A stretch of 64,000 nt of DNA from Adhaeribacter arboris. Lineage in GTDB: Bacteria > Bacteroidota > Bacteroidia > Cytophagales > Hymenobacteraceae. The translations under genes were made by a program, and so were the position numbers. The DNA lies in contig NZ_PYFT01000001.1 in assembly GCF_003023845.1 (NCBI RefSeq), positions 4,588,001 through 4,652,000 of the forward strand, read 5' to 3'. Under the pieces are notes generated by a model that saw nothing but the letters and a program-made list of their open reading frames with translations, was not told where the DNA came from and did not search any database. The first letter of the stretch is position 1, and the number at the start of each line of letters is the position of its first letter. Positions 38,378-47,251 of this stretch are shown piece by piece.

Positions 38378-38671
38378 TTACTCCGTTACAGCAGCAACTT
38401 CAGTAGCTACTGGTGCCTCCACCGGAACAACCGAGACAAATGAACGGTCTTTACGGCCTTTTCTAAACTGAACAATACCATCGGTTAAAGCAAATAAGGT
38501 GTGGTCTTTACCAATACCTACGTTGGTGCCCGGGTGGTGCGCCGTACCGCGCTGACGCACGATAATGTTACCAGCTATAATAGCCTGGCCACCGTAAATT
38601 TTTACACCCAGTCGTTTGCTATGCGACTCACGACCGTTGTTCGACGAGCCTGCTCCTTTTTTGTGTGCCAT
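38378..38671 (-). CDS. rpmA: 50S ribosomal protein L27
   Basis: A 97-residue protein with [20 protein letters not shown] at the start, the Bacteroidota-type N-terminus without the processed extension, and the core [22 protein letters not shown]. The C-terminal tail ([15 protein letters not shown]) is acidic/Ala-rich. It follows rplU by about 78 bp as usual. Confidence 0.97.
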   Translation of the reverse strand: MAHKKGAGSSNNGRESHSKRLGVKIYGGQAIIAGNIIVRQRGTAHHPGTNVGIGKDHTLFALTDGIVQFRKGRKDRSFVSVVPVEAPVATEVAAVTE

Positions 38672-38748
38672 TTTCTTTTATACTTTTAATTCGGGAACCC
38701 GAAAATTTTACAAATTTAAATTACCTTTAAAATACTTGCTCTTTCTAA

Positions 38749-39057
38749 TTAAGCAATGCTCTCGATTAATACTTTGGTATAATCCTGGCGGTGACCGTTT
38801 TTCTTTTTGTAACCTTTACGGCGTTTTTTCTTGAAGACAATTATTTTGTCTCCTTTTACGTGGCCAAGTATTTTACCGGTAACTTTAATGTTTTCCACAA
38901 ACGGTGCTCCTACGTTTAGAGTACCGTTGTCGTCGGTTAATAATACATTGGCGAACTCTACGGCGTCACCCTCATTGCCGGAAAGCTTGTTGGTATAGAT
39001 GAACTTGCCACCTTCTACCTTGGTCTGACGACCTGCGATATCAACTATTGCGTACAT
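38749..39057 (-). CDS. rplU: 50S ribosomal protein L21
   Basis: Starts at ATG 39057 (MYAIVDIAGRQTKVEGGKF), giving 102 residues; the upstream in-frame Met 15 residues earlier lacks conservation. The core KILGHVKGDKIIVFKKKRRK and GYKKKNGHRQ are the basic C-terminal part of L21. Transcribed with rpmA. Confidence 0.96.
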   Translation of the reverse strand: MYAIVDIAGRQTKVEGGKFIYTNKLSGNEGDAVEFANVLLTDDNGTLNVGAPFVENIKVTGKILGHVKGDKIIVFKKKRRKGYKKKNGHRQDYTKVLIESIA

Positions 39058-39447
39058 GAAGCTTACTTTTGTGGTTTTATAATTAGGGGGCAAAGGTAAC
39101 ATTTGTTGCGGGAATTACCAAATATGCCTGATTTTAATTTTAGCACTGTTCACAATATTTATTCTTCTCATTTTCAATTAATTAAAGCTTGTTCCACCTG
39201 CTCTTAGAAACCTCCTGTGCATAAATTGGTTTATTTATCAACAATTAAGCGGGTATAATTTGTGGAGAAGAAAGGGATAATTTGTGGAGAAATAAATAGT
39301 TTTCGGAGGTATATCCGAAGCCTTCTTCCGTATATTTGAATCAGATTCACCTTTAAAAATGAGCAGCGGAAAGTACAAACCGGTTATCCCGCTGGTAATC
39401 AGAGTGATTCGTAATTACCATTTTTCGTTTACTTTTAATTAGTATCT
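39058..39447. other. Divergent region upstream of rplU and nrdB
   Basis: About 390 bp between the divergent rplU and nrdB genes. It contains the tandem 15-bp repeat listed next. The rest shows no ORF and no clear hairpin. Confidence 0.45.
39255..39291 (+). promoter_or_regulatory. Tandem 15-bp direct repeat upstream of nrdB
   Basis: ATAATTTGTGGAGAA occurs at 39255-39269 and again at 39277-39291, 22 bp apart (about two helical turns), each preceded by GGG or GGGT. It is 157 bp before the nrdB start. It could be a binding site for a regulator or a chance duplication. It is not the known NrdR box as far as I can tell. Confidence 0.4.
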
Positions 39448-40407
39448 ATGGAGCCTTTATTGCAAGAGAACCCGAATAGATTCGTCCTATTCCCTATTCA
39501 GAACGACGCCGTATGGCAAATGTACAAGAAAGCCGAAGCCAGCTTCTGGACGGCCGAAGAGATTGATTTATCGTCGGATACTAAAGACTGGGAGCGCCTG
39601 AACGACGGCGAACGGCACTTTATTTCGCACGTTTTAGCCTTCTTTGCGGCCTCCGATGGTATCGTGAACGAAAATCTGGCCATTAATTTCATGCAGGAAG
39701 TGCAATTGCCCGAAGCCCGCTGTTTTTATGGTTTTCAGATCATGATGGAAAACATTCACTCCGAAACGTATTCCCTGCTGATTGACACTTATATTAAAGA
39801 TCCGGCAGAAAAAGACCACTTATTTAACGCCCTCGAAACCGTAGACTGCGTGAAGAAAAAAGGGGAGTGGGCTTTAAAATGGATTAACTCCGAAAACTTT
39901 ACGGAGCGCTTAATCGCCTTTGCCGCCGTAGAAGGTATATTTTTCTCCGGCTCGTTTTGCTCTATCTTCTGGCTCAAAAAACGCGGCCTGATGCCCGGTT
40001 TAACGTTTTCGAATGAGTTGATTTCCCGTGACGAAGGACTCCACTGTGATTTTGCCTGCCTGCTGTACTCGATGTTGGAAAACCCGCTACCACCGGAACG
40101 CGTACAAACCATCATTCGCGATGCGGTTACGATTGAACAAGAATTTGTAACCGACGCGTTGCCCGTAGCCCTGATAGGAATGAACGCCAAACTCATGAGC
40201 CAATACATCGAATTCGTAGCCGACCGGCTGCTCGTGGCGTTGGGCTGTTCTAAAATTTATAATGCTACCAATCCTTTCGATTTCATGGAAATGATTTCGC
40301 TGCAGGGTAAAACGAACTTCTTCGAAAAACGTGTTGCCGAATACCAGAAATCGGGCGTGATGAGTGAGCGGGTAGACAATATGTTCTCGCTCGACGAAGA
40401 TTTTTAA
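39448..40407 (+). CDS. nrdB: Ribonucleotide reductase class Ia, small subunit
   Basis: A 319-residue R2 subunit that holds the diiron-tyrosyl radical. Asp70, Glu101, His104 and Tyr108 (ENIHSETY) line up by spacing with Asp84, Glu115, His118 and radical Tyr122 of E. coli R2. The later [15 protein letters not shown] and [10 protein letters not shown] provide the second metal-ligand set. It precedes nrdA on the same strand with about 196 bp between. Confidence 0.96.
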   Translation: MEPLLQENPNRFVLFPIQNDAVWQMYKKAEASFWTAEEIDLSSDTKDWERLNDGERHFISHVLAFFAASDGIVNENLAINFMQEVQLPEARCFYGFQIMMENIHSETYSLLIDTYIKDPAEKDHLFNALETVDCVKKKGEWALKWINSENFTERLIAFAAVEGIFFSGSFCSIFWLKKRGLMPGLTFSNELISRDEGLHCDFACLLYSMLENPLPPERVQTIIRDAVTIEQEFVTDALPVALIGMNAKLMSQYIEFVADRLLVALGCSKIYNATNPFDFMEMISLQGKTNFFEKRVAEYQKSGVMSERVDNMFSLDEDF

Positions 40408-40603
40408 TCTAAAAACAACGAATGAGGCAACCGGAAAAAATAGCGAATAACCTTCCAAAACTTTCCGGCCTCTTCGTCTCCCTAAAATTTCAGAAACATA
40501 CCTTTAAAACCTTGCCTGAAGGGGCTTTGGCAATCAGGCTATTATCTTTTACCGGGCGTATTGCGCTCGGCCGGATTCCCTTAACCTATATTTTTTACAG
40601 ACT

Positions 40604-42982
40604 ATGTTAGTTATAAAAAGAGACGGCCGACGCGAGTCCGTCAAGTTCGATAAAATTACTGCCCGAATAGAGAAGCTCTGCTACGGCCTGAATATGATTT
40701 ACGTGTCGCCGATTGAAGTGGCTAAAAAGGTAATTGATGGGATTTACGATGGCGTAACCACCGTAGAACTCGATAACCTGGCTGCCGAAATTTCGGCCTC
40801 CCTGACTACCAAGCACCCTGACTACGCTATTTTAGCGGCTCGTATTGCTATTTCGAATCTGCACAAAGTAACGGCCAAATCGTTCTCTAACACCATGAAA
40901 CGGCTGTACACCTACGAGGACCCAAAAACCGGAGAAAATGCGTCGCTGATTGCGAAAGATGTGTACGAGATTATCCGGAAAAATGCCGCTTTGCTCGACT
41001 CCAGCATTATCTACGACCGCGATTACAACTACGATTACTTTGGTTACAAAACCCTGGAGCGTTCTTACTTACTGCGTATCGATGGTAAAATTGTGGAGCG
41101 TCCACAGCATATGCTTATGCGGGTAGCGATTGGAATTCACAAAAACGACATTGATTCGGCCTTAGAAACCTATAACCTGATGTCGGAAAAATGGTTTACG
41201 CACGCTACGCCAACTTTGTTTAATGCAGGTTCGCCTAAGCCTCAATTATCGAGCTGCTTCCTGCTGACCATGAAAGAAGACAGTATTCCGGGCATTTACG
41301 ATACCCTGAAAAACTGCGCTATGATTTCGCAGAGTGCCGGTGGTATTGGTTTAAGTGCGCATAACATTCGGGCTACCGGTTCTTATATTAAAGGTACCAA
41401 TGGTACTTCTAATGGTTTGGTACCGATGTTAAAAGTATTTAACGATACGGCCCGTTACGTAGACCAGGGTGGTGGCAAGCGCAAAGGTGCTTTTGCAATT
41501 TATTTAGAACCATGGCACGCCGATGTTTTTGAATTCTTAGAACTGCGTAAGAACCACGGAAAAGAAGAAATGCGCGCTCGCGATTTATTCTACGCGCTCT
41601 GGATTCCGGATTTGTTTATGAAGCGCGTAGAAAGCAACGGCGACTGGAGTTTGTTCTGCCCGAACGAAGCGCCCGGTTTAGCGGATTGCTACGGCAAAGA
41701 CTTTGAGCGTTTGTACGAAAAATACGAGAAAGAAGGCCGGGCCCGCAAAACGATAAAAGCGCAGGAGCTGTGGTTCGCTGTTCTGGAAAGCCAGACCGAA
41801 ACTGGCACACCGTACATGTTGTTTAAAGACCACGCCAACAGCAAATCGAATCAGCAAAATTTAGGTACTATTAAGTCGAGTAACTTATGTACCGAGATTA
41901 TTGAGTACACTGCTCCGGATGAGATTGCGGTATGTAACCTGGCTTCGCTGGCATTGCCCCGCTACGTAAAAAATGAGAACGGACACAAGGTATTCGACCA
42001 CGAGAAACTATACGAAGTAACCTACCACGTAACTAAAAACCTGAACAAGGTAATTGACATTAACTATTACCCCGTTCCGGAAGCCAAAAAATCGAATATG
42101 CGCCACCGGCCAATTGGTTTGGGTATTCAGGGCTTGGCCGATACGTTTATTGCTTTGCGCATGCCATTCGAAAGCGAAGAAGCGCAGCAGCTAAACAAAG
42201 ATATTTTTGAAACCATTTACTTCGCGGCCATGACGGCGTCGAAAGATTTGGCGAAAAAAGACGGTCCGTACTCTACTTTTGAGGGTTCGCCTATTTCCCG
42301 TGGTATCTTTCAGTTCGATATGTGGGGCGTTACGCCGGAATCAGGTCGTTGGGATTGGGAGGCTTTGCGCAACGAGGTAGTAGAACACGGCGTTCGTAAC
42401 TCTTTATTAGTAGCCCCTATGCCCACCGCGTCTACTGCCCAGATTTTAGGAAATAACGAAAGCTTCGAGCCGTACACTTCTAATATTTACGTGCGGCGCG
42501 TACTGAGCGGGGAGTTTATGGTGGTGAACAAGCACTTACTCAAAGACTTGATTAACCTGGGAATCTGGAACGACAACATGAAAAACCAGATTATCTCGGC
42601 GAATGGTTCGGTGCAAAATATTCCGAGCATTCCGCAGCACATTAAAGATTTGTACAAAACGGTTTGGGAAATTAAGCAGAAAACCATCATTGATATGTCG
42701 GCCGACCGGGGTGCGTATATCTGCCAAAGCCAGAGCCTGAACCTGCACGTACAGAACCCGAACTTCGGTAAACTGACTTCGATGCACTTCCACGCCTGGA
42801 AACGCGGCCTGAAAACCGGTATGTATTACCTGCGCACCAAAGCCGCCGCCGACGCTATCAAGTTCACGGTAGAAAAACAAGCCGCCGAGACTCTGGAACC
42901 GATGAACGTATCGGACCAGAACCTCAGCGACATGGCCTGCTCCCTGGATAATCCGGATGCATGCGAGGCGTGTGGTAGCTAA
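40604..42982 (+). CDS. nrdA: Ribonucleotide reductase class Ia, large subunit
   Basis: A 792-residue R1 subunit. The N-terminal ATP-cone (about 3-90, [20 protein letters not shown]) binds the allosteric effector. The core has the NLCTEI substrate region ([12 protein letters not shown]) and [25 protein letters not shown] split as usual. The C-terminus ends CEACGS, the redox-active tail. It follows nrdB and ends before a terminator. Confidence 0.97.
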   Translation: MLVIKRDGRRESVKFDKITARIEKLCYGLNMIYVSPIEVAKKVIDGIYDGVTTVELDNLAAEISASLTTKHPDYAILAARIAISNLHKVTAKSFSNTMKRLYTYEDPKTGENASLIAKDVYEIIRKNAALLDSSIIYDRDYNYDYFGYKTLERSYLLRIDGKIVERPQHMLMRVAIGIHKNDIDSALETYNLMSEKWFTHATPTLFNAGSPKPQLSSCFLLTMKEDSIPGIYDTLKNCAMISQSAGGIGLSAHNIRATGSYIKGTNGTSNGLVPMLKVFNDTARYVDQGGGKRKGAFAIYLEPWHADVFEFLELRKNHGKEEMRARDLFYALWIPDLFMKRVESNGDWSLFCPNEAPGLADCYGKDFERLYEKYEKEGRARKTIKAQELWFAVLESQTETGTPYMLFKDHANSKSNQQNLGTIKSSNLCTEIIEYTAPDEIAVCNLASLALPRYVKNENGHKVFDHEKLYEVTYHVTKNLNKVIDINYYPVPEAKKSNMRHRPIGLGIQGLADTFIALRMPFESEEAQQLNKDIFETIYFAAMTASKDLAKKDGPYSTFEGSPISRGIFQFDMWGVTPESGRWDWEALRNEVVEHGVRNSLLVAPMPTASTAQILGNNESFEPYTSNIYVRRVLSGEFMVVNKHLLKDLINLGIWNDNMKNQIISANGSVQNIPSIPQHIKDLYKTVWEIKQKTIIDMSADRGAYICQSQSLNLHVQNPNFGKLTSMHFHAWKRGLKTGMYYLRTKAAADAIKFTVEKQAAETLEPMNVSDQNLSDMACSLDNPDACEACGS

Positions 42983-43001
42983 GGGTTTGCTTAGAAATAG
43001 A

Positions 43002-43037
43002 AAGCAGGAGTTAGATAATATTCTTTCTCCTGTTTTT
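43002..43037 (+). terminator. Terminator after nrdA
   Basis: AAGCAGGAG (43002-43010) and CTCCTGTTT (43027-43035) form a short stem, followed by a T run. It separates nrdA from the following accessory genes. Confidence 0.75.
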
Positions 43038-43073
43038 TATTTTTAGACATTTCTCATAATATATTTTAAGAAT

Positions 43074-43988
43074 ATGCTTGATAAACTTACTGGAAAGGAC
43101 GGAAAGAGGTTGACTTCCGAACTGTTACGTAGACAGCCTCTATTTGGAGGTGAAGCAGAAATTATCGAAGAAGCCTTTAGTTTGATAAAGCTGCAAGAGT
43201 TTCAGCCCGGTCAAACTTTTATAGAACAAGGCAATGATAGTAGTGAGCTTTTTCTTATTTTAACAGGCAAAGTTACTATTGAAATAAATGGAAGATTAGT
43301 AGCAGAACGAATTTCTGGTCAGCATGTTGGCGAAATGTCACTTATCAATCCTGCACTCCCTCGTAGTGCAACTGTAAGGGCTGCAGAAAAAACAGTTTGT
43401 GGAGTAATGGCTGAAAAAGATTTCGCTATTCTGGGAGAAAAGCATCCAGTATTATGGAGGTTTCTAGCTATTGAACTGACAGAGCGATTACAAGAAAGAG
43501 GCAGGTTTCTATCTCCACCTAATGAAACACCTGAGGTTTTTATAGGATATTCTAGTGAAATGGCAAACATTGGTAGTCAGATTCAATTAGCGCTATCTAA
43601 GAGTAAAACACCAATGATTGTAACAACTTGGACAGACAGCTTTTTTCGTGCTTCAAGAACTACAATCGAATCACTATTAGATAATTTCCAAAATTTTGAC
43701 TTTGCAATACTAATTTTTGGCCCTGACGACATAGTTACTAGCAGAGGCAAAAAAAAGCAAGCTCCACGTGATAATGTAATTTTTGAATTAGGTTTAGCGA
43801 TGGGAGCACTATCAAGAGATAGAACATTTATCGTCTATGAAAGTGGCTTGGACATTAAAATTCCGTCTGATTTATTAGGCGTAACGGCAATAACCTATGC
43901 TAGTGGAGCAGCAAGTTCTCTTGCTTCAAGAATAGCTCCTGTTGCTACTCAAATACAATTAGAAATTGAACAAAAAGGCTCTAAATAA
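43074..43988 (+). CDS. pycTIR: Pycsar effector: cNMP-binding domain fused to TIR-like domain
   Basis: 304 residues in two domains. Residues 15-140 are a cyclic-nucleotide-binding domain with phosphate-binding cassette GEMSLINPALPRSATVRA (Glu87, Arg97). Residues 152-290 are a TIR-like domain of the CAP12/Pycsar type: VFIGYSSEMA, FDFAILIFGPDD and the catalytic-Glu region NVIFELGLAMGALSRDRTF (Glu238). In Pycsar systems the cyclic pyrimidine nucleotide made by the adjacent cyclase activates the TIR NADase, depleting NAD+ and stopping phage growth. The next gene, a class III-type cyclase, begins directly after the stop (TAA ATG). Base composition is AT-richer than the nrd genes. Confidence 0.9.
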   Translation: MLDKLTGKDGKRLTSELLRRQPLFGGEAEIIEEAFSLIKLQEFQPGQTFIEQGNDSSELFLILTGKVTIEINGRLVAERISGQHVGEMSLINPALPRSATVRAAEKTVCGVMAEKDFAILGEKHPVLWRFLAIELTERLQERGRFLSPPNETPEVFIGYSSEMANIGSQIQLALSKSKTPMIVTTWTDSFFRASRTTIESLLDNFQNFDFAILIFGPDDIVTSRGKKKQAPRDNVIFELGLAMGALSRDRTFIVYESGLDIKIPSDLLGVTAITYASGAASSLASRIAPVATQIQLEIEQKGSK

Positions 43989-44699
43989 ATGGCGCTTAAA
44001 GACACTCTACTTACAGACGTAAAAGAAATATTCAAAACAAACTGGAATACTCGTGAAGGCAGAGTTGTACCAGAAGCAGAAGATATTAAGCTCGGTAATG
44101 ATGCTGTTAAACTGACGGGAGTAGTTCTTTATGCAGACCTAGCAGAGTCAACTTATATGGTTAAAACATTCCCTGCATACTTTGCGGCTGAGGTTTATAA
44201 ATCTTATTTACATTGTGCGTCAAAAATAATAAGAAATAATGATGGCATTATAACATCATTTGATGGTGATAGAGTAATGGCAGTTTATATTGGCGATTAT
44301 AAAGCTACCAACGCATTACGAACCGCATTAGCAGTTAACCATGCTGTTATAGATATTATTAACCCTAGCATGCAAGAACAATATAAGAGTTCAAAGATTA
44401 AAGAAGAGGTAAAGAAATATACTGTTAAGCAGGCTGTTGAAATTGATATAAGTGAAATATTCGTTGCACGAACAGGCATTAGAGGTTCAAATGATTTAGT
44501 ATGGGTTGGAAATGCAGCTAATCAAGCTGCAAAGCTTTGTGGTTTACGTACATATAATTATGCATCTTGGGCAACTAAAGCAGTTTATGACTTAGCTAAC
44601 GATAAAGTCAAGACTTCAACAGATAAGAGGGCAATGTGGGAAAAGGCAACATGGGATGGGAAAGAAGTATATCGCTCTTCATGGAAGTGGGAACAATGA
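43989..44699 (+). CDS. pycC: Pycsar cyclase (class III-type nucleotide cyclase)
   Basis: 236 residues with a single cyclase homology domain. The two metal-binding Asp are Asp50 (VLYADLAEST) and Asp94 (TSFDGDRVMAVY), and the WVGNAANQAAKLCGL segment corresponds to the Asn-containing transition-state motif. The N-terminal 40 residues are a short helical extension; there is no membrane or regulatory domain. It starts at the base after the effector's stop, so translation is coupled. Known PycC enzymes make cCMP or cUMP. Which one this makes cannot be told from the sequence; an ordinary adenylate/guanylate cyclase is excluded mainly by context. Confidence 0.88.
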   Translation: MALKDTLLTDVKEIFKTNWNTREGRVVPEAEDIKLGNDAVKLTGVVLYADLAESTYMVKTFPAYFAAEVYKSYLHCASKIIRNNDGIITSFDGDRVMAVYIGDYKATNALRTALAVNHAVIDIINPSMQEQYKSSKIKEEVKKYTVKQAVEIDISEIFVARTGIRGSNDLVWVGNAANQAAKLCGLRTYNYASWATKAVYDLANDKVKTSTDKRAMWEKATWDGKEVYRSSWKWEQ

Positions 44700-44746
44700 T
44701 GCTTTTTATTGTTCTTGTGGCAATAAAGGTTAATTTATAATAGTTA

Positions 44747-44896
44747 ATGGCGCGAGCGTCCTCGCTCGTGTCTAACTATTTGGTAGGCCTCTGGCCGGGC
44801 GAACCGATATACCTTTCCTTAAAAGCAAATCAGCAACAAATTCCTACCGGCCAGAGGCCGGACGATGGGCATCACGAGCGAGGACGCTCGCGATAG
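44747..44896. repeat. RAYT-flanking composite REP unit 1
   Basis: A 150-bp unit made of two inverted subunits. The left half has CGCGAGCGTCCTCGCTCG (itself a palindrome) then GGTAGGCCTCTGGCCGGGC; the right half has CCGGCCAGAGGCCGG then CACGAGCGAGGACGCTCGCG. The unit is nearly identical to the one at 45571-45720. This BIME-like layout is the typical target of REP-associated tyrosine transposases. Confidence 0.9.
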
Positions 44897-44975
44897 TAAA
44901 TATCTTTTGTTTTGGTTTTCTGATTCTTGTCGCTAAAAACTATCAATTACCTGTCAAACCCGTATAATCCGGGAT

Positions 44976-45506
44976 ATGTCGCGGGCTTATAAAACATACG
45001 AAGGCGGGTTGTTTTTTGTAACGCTTACCGTGGTGGGTTGGATAGATGTGTTTATCCGGCGCGAGTACTGTGATTGTTTGATACAAAATTTAAAATATTG
45101 TCAGGAAAAGAAAGGCTTGCAACTCTATGCTTATTGTATCATGAGCAGCCACGTACACCTTATTGCTGCTGCCAAAATTGGTACGCTCAGTGATATTCTG
45201 CGGGATTTTAAAAGTTATACGGCCAAACAACTACTACAACTCATCCAAGATAATCCACAGGAAAGCCGCAAAGAATGGTTGCTTTACTTATTCCAACATT
45301 TTGCCCGTAAAAATAACCATAACATTGAGTTCCAATTCTGGCAACACCACAATCACCCGATTGATTTATCTAGCAATGAGTTAATTGAACAGAAGCTTAG
45401 TTATATTCATCAGAATCCCGTAAATGCAGGGCTAGTTAATGAAGCACAGGATTATTTCTATAGTAGTGCTAATTTACTTAGTCCATTGAAAATGTTGCCA
45501 TTGTAA
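44976..45506 (+). CDS. REP-associated tyrosine transposase (RAYT), IS200/IS605 Y1 superfamily
   Basis: 176 residues, HUH/Y1 fold. MSRAYKTYEGGLFFVTLTVVG starts the domain, the metal-binding HVH lies in SSHVHLIA, the catalytic Tyr is probably in DILRDFKSYTAKQLL, and YIHQNPVNAGLV is the usual end. RAYTs are single-copy domesticated transposases that nick and mobilise REP palindromes. It sits between two near-identical 150-bp palindromic units, as expected. No IS-type ORF partner (TnpB) is present. Confidence 0.92.
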   Translation: MSRAYKTYEGGLFFVTLTVVGWIDVFIRREYCDCLIQNLKYCQEKKGLQLYAYCIMSSHVHLIAAAKIGTLSDILRDFKSYTAKQLLQLIQDNPQESRKEWLLYLFQHFARKNNHNIEFQFWQHHNHPIDLSSNELIEQKLSYIHQNPVNAGLVNEAQDYFYSSANLLSPLKMLPL

Positions 45507-45570
45507 GGAGTAGAACGGGAGGTTATTAAATAATAGTATTACTATCAGTTATTAGACAATCTAATCTATT

Positions 45571-45720
45571 ATGGCGCGAGCGTCCTCGCTCGTGTCTATA
45601 ATTTGGTAGGCCTCTGGCCGGGCAAACCGATAAACCTTTCCTTAAAAGCAAATCAGCAATAAATTCCTACCGGCCAGAGGCCGGACGATGAGTATCACGA
45701 GCGAGGCGTGCTCGCGATAG
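45571..45720. repeat. RAYT-flanking composite REP unit 2
   Basis: Nearly identical to unit 1, with a few substitutions and one altered stem (CGAGCGAGGCGTGCTCGCG instead of CGAGCGAGGACGCTCGCG). Same orientation, about 675 bp downstream of unit 1. Confidence 0.9.
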
Positions 45721-45836
45721 TTCGATTGTTTCTGGTTCTTGGTTTCTTGCTACTAAAATATACCGATTACTAACTTAAACCCTTTTAATCTGGAACATCT
45801 CGCCGTTTTATAGAAACTGGACGAAGGTGGTTTATA
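45721..45836 (+). pseudogene. Relic of the 5' end of a second RAYT gene
   Basis: After unit 2, about 115 bp align with the leader and first 14 codons of the RAYT that follow unit 1: TTGGTTTCTTGCTACTAAAA matches TTTTCTGATTCTTGTCGCTAAAA, and CTCGCCGTTTTATAGAAACT with CGAAGGTGG matches TCGCGGGCTTATAAAACATA with CGAAGGCGG. The start codon and frame are lost. It shows that a unit-RAYT module was once duplicated in tandem here. Confidence 0.65.
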
Positions 45837-45858
45837 AGTAAAGATTTAAGCTTTTATT

Positions 45859-46281
45859 TTAAATATCGCCGGGCTTTAATTTAAGGCGAGTGGCTTTTTT
45901 CTCGGCGTGGTGTTTTTTGTTTTCCAGGCGCTGTTGCTTCGCCGCTTGACTGGGCTTGGTGGCTTTGCGCGGTTTGAGGCGGGTGAAGGCTTTTTGGAGT
46001 AACTCGTAGAACTTTTTAACGCACATTTCCTTGTTGGCGAGTTGGCTGCGCTCGGTTTGACAAATTAGCTGTAAATACCCTTCGCTGGTAAGGCGGTTAG
46101 CCAGTTTTTCCTGCAGCACTAATTTTTCTTCGGGTGTGAGCAGCTCCGAATTAGCTACGTGAAAGCGCAGTTCTACCTTAGAGGCCACTTTGTTCACGTT
46201 TTGGCCGCCCGGACCGCCACTGCGGGAAGTTTGAAAAATAAATTCGGGGTAAAAGTCCCGGTGTTTACTGGTTAGTATCAT
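45859..46281 (-). CDS. arfB: Alternative ribosome-rescue factor / peptidyl-tRNA hydrolase ArfB
   Basis: 140 residues with the release-factor GGQ motif in SRSGGPGGQNVNKVASKVELRF-type context (SGGPGGQNVNK), followed by a basic, Lys/Arg-rich C-terminal tail (TKPSQAAKQQRLENKKHHAEKK) that enters the mRNA channel. This is ArfB (YaeJ), which hydrolyses peptidyl-tRNA on stalled ribosomes. It ends the accessory patch and marks the return to ordinary gene content. Confidence 0.92.
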   Translation of the reverse strand: MILTSKHRDFYPEFIFQTSRSGGPGGQNVNKVASKVELRFHVANSELLTPEEKLVLQEKLANRLTSEGYLQLICQTERSQLANKEMCVKKFYELLQKAFTRLKPRKATKPSQAAKQQRLENKKHHAEKKATRLKLKPGDI

Positions 46282-46451
46282 GTAAATAAATTAGGCAATC
46301 CCGGCGCTAGGTTTATAAATTACGTAATTGTTAATAGCTTGCTCGTTTTAAAATCATATGCTGAAACAGAAACAAAAATTAAAACTGGTGGTATTAAAAC
46401 AGCTGCCCTATATTTTTGTATTACTGTTTACACGATTATCTGTTTCTTTTT

Positions 46452-46796
46452 ATGAGCAAACCTTTTAATATACCCAGGCAAGTTATTTACGTTTGCACCG
46501 GCAGCAAATGCAAAAAACGCGGTGGAAAAGATTTAAGTAAACTTTTTCGGGATCAAGTCAAACAGGCTGGCCTGAAAGATACCGTAGAAGTTATCAAAAC
46601 CGATTGCACCGACCGCTGCAAATTTGCTCCTATCGTGAGCATTCAACCGCAAAATGTTTGGCTGCACGACGTAGTGGAATACCAGGTGCCGCAGTTGTTT
46701 CAGCAATATTTATTAACTCCGATTAAATTTTCCGCCCAAGCTCCTGAAACTCCTGAGGCCCACTCAAGTAATGCACCCGACAAGAATATGGAATAA
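46452..46796 (+). CDS. Thioredoxin-like [2Fe-2S] ferredoxin
   Basis: 114 residues from MSKPFNIPRQVIYVCTGSKC (ATG 46452; an ATG at 46416 would add 12 hydrophobic residues). Cys15, Cys20, Cys52 and Cys56 form the C-x4-C ... C-x3-C cluster of thioredoxin-fold 2Fe-2S ferredoxins. Electron-transfer partner unknown. Isolated gene. Confidence 0.85.
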   Translation: MSKPFNIPRQVIYVCTGSKCKKRGGKDLSKLFRDQVKQAGLKDTVEVIKTDCTDRCKFAPIVSIQPQNVWLHDVVEYQVPQLFQQYLLTPIKFSAQAPETPEAHSSNAPDKNME

Positions 46797-47251
46797 TAAG
46801 CCGTTATACGTTTGTTTTTATCACATTATAAAATGCAAAATAGGGTTTAATTAAGGTGGCTGTATGCCGGAATTAAAAATAGAATCTATACCTGAAAAAA
46901 TATTTATATCCCAATTATATGCTTATCTCCACTTATTTAGTATCTTGACCCTGAGTAACATAAAGATTTGTTGCTAGTTTAACTTGGCTTGCTACTAAAA
47001 CGAGCAAATGTACCATTACCATGGTTTTCTCTTCGGTAGTTTTTAATCCACATAAACTATTAAATTCTAATATTTACTAAAAAGTAATGTGCCGTTTTTA
47101 ACCGTACTATTGCTTATTTCTAGGTTGCTTCCCTTTCCCGGGTTAAGTGCGGTACCTGGGTTTCCTTTTCTGATATTCTGGCTATATATACTTCACGGTG
47201 GTTTTTGAGCCTTACAAAAGTGAAGTGCTTCCAATTATTCGATCTTCTTGA
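46797..47251. other. Intergenic region, nothing recognised
   Basis: About 455 bp before the PAS-LuxR gene. A 27-codon frame at about 46864 is too short to support. No hairpin or repeat was noted. Confidence 0.4.

Noticed and set aside
40422-40610. 62-codon open frame between nrdB and nrdA
   Set aside because: It overlaps the nrdA start in another frame and has no protein-like signature.
43989-44699. Ordinary adenylate or guanylate cyclase
   Set aside because: The cyclase lacks sensor domains and is coupled to a cNMP-binding TIR effector, which favours a defence role; but the nucleotide is not proven.
44976-45506. Complete IS200/IS605 insertion sequence
   Set aside because: No TnpB and no IS-type ends; the palindromic units and sequence point to a RAYT.
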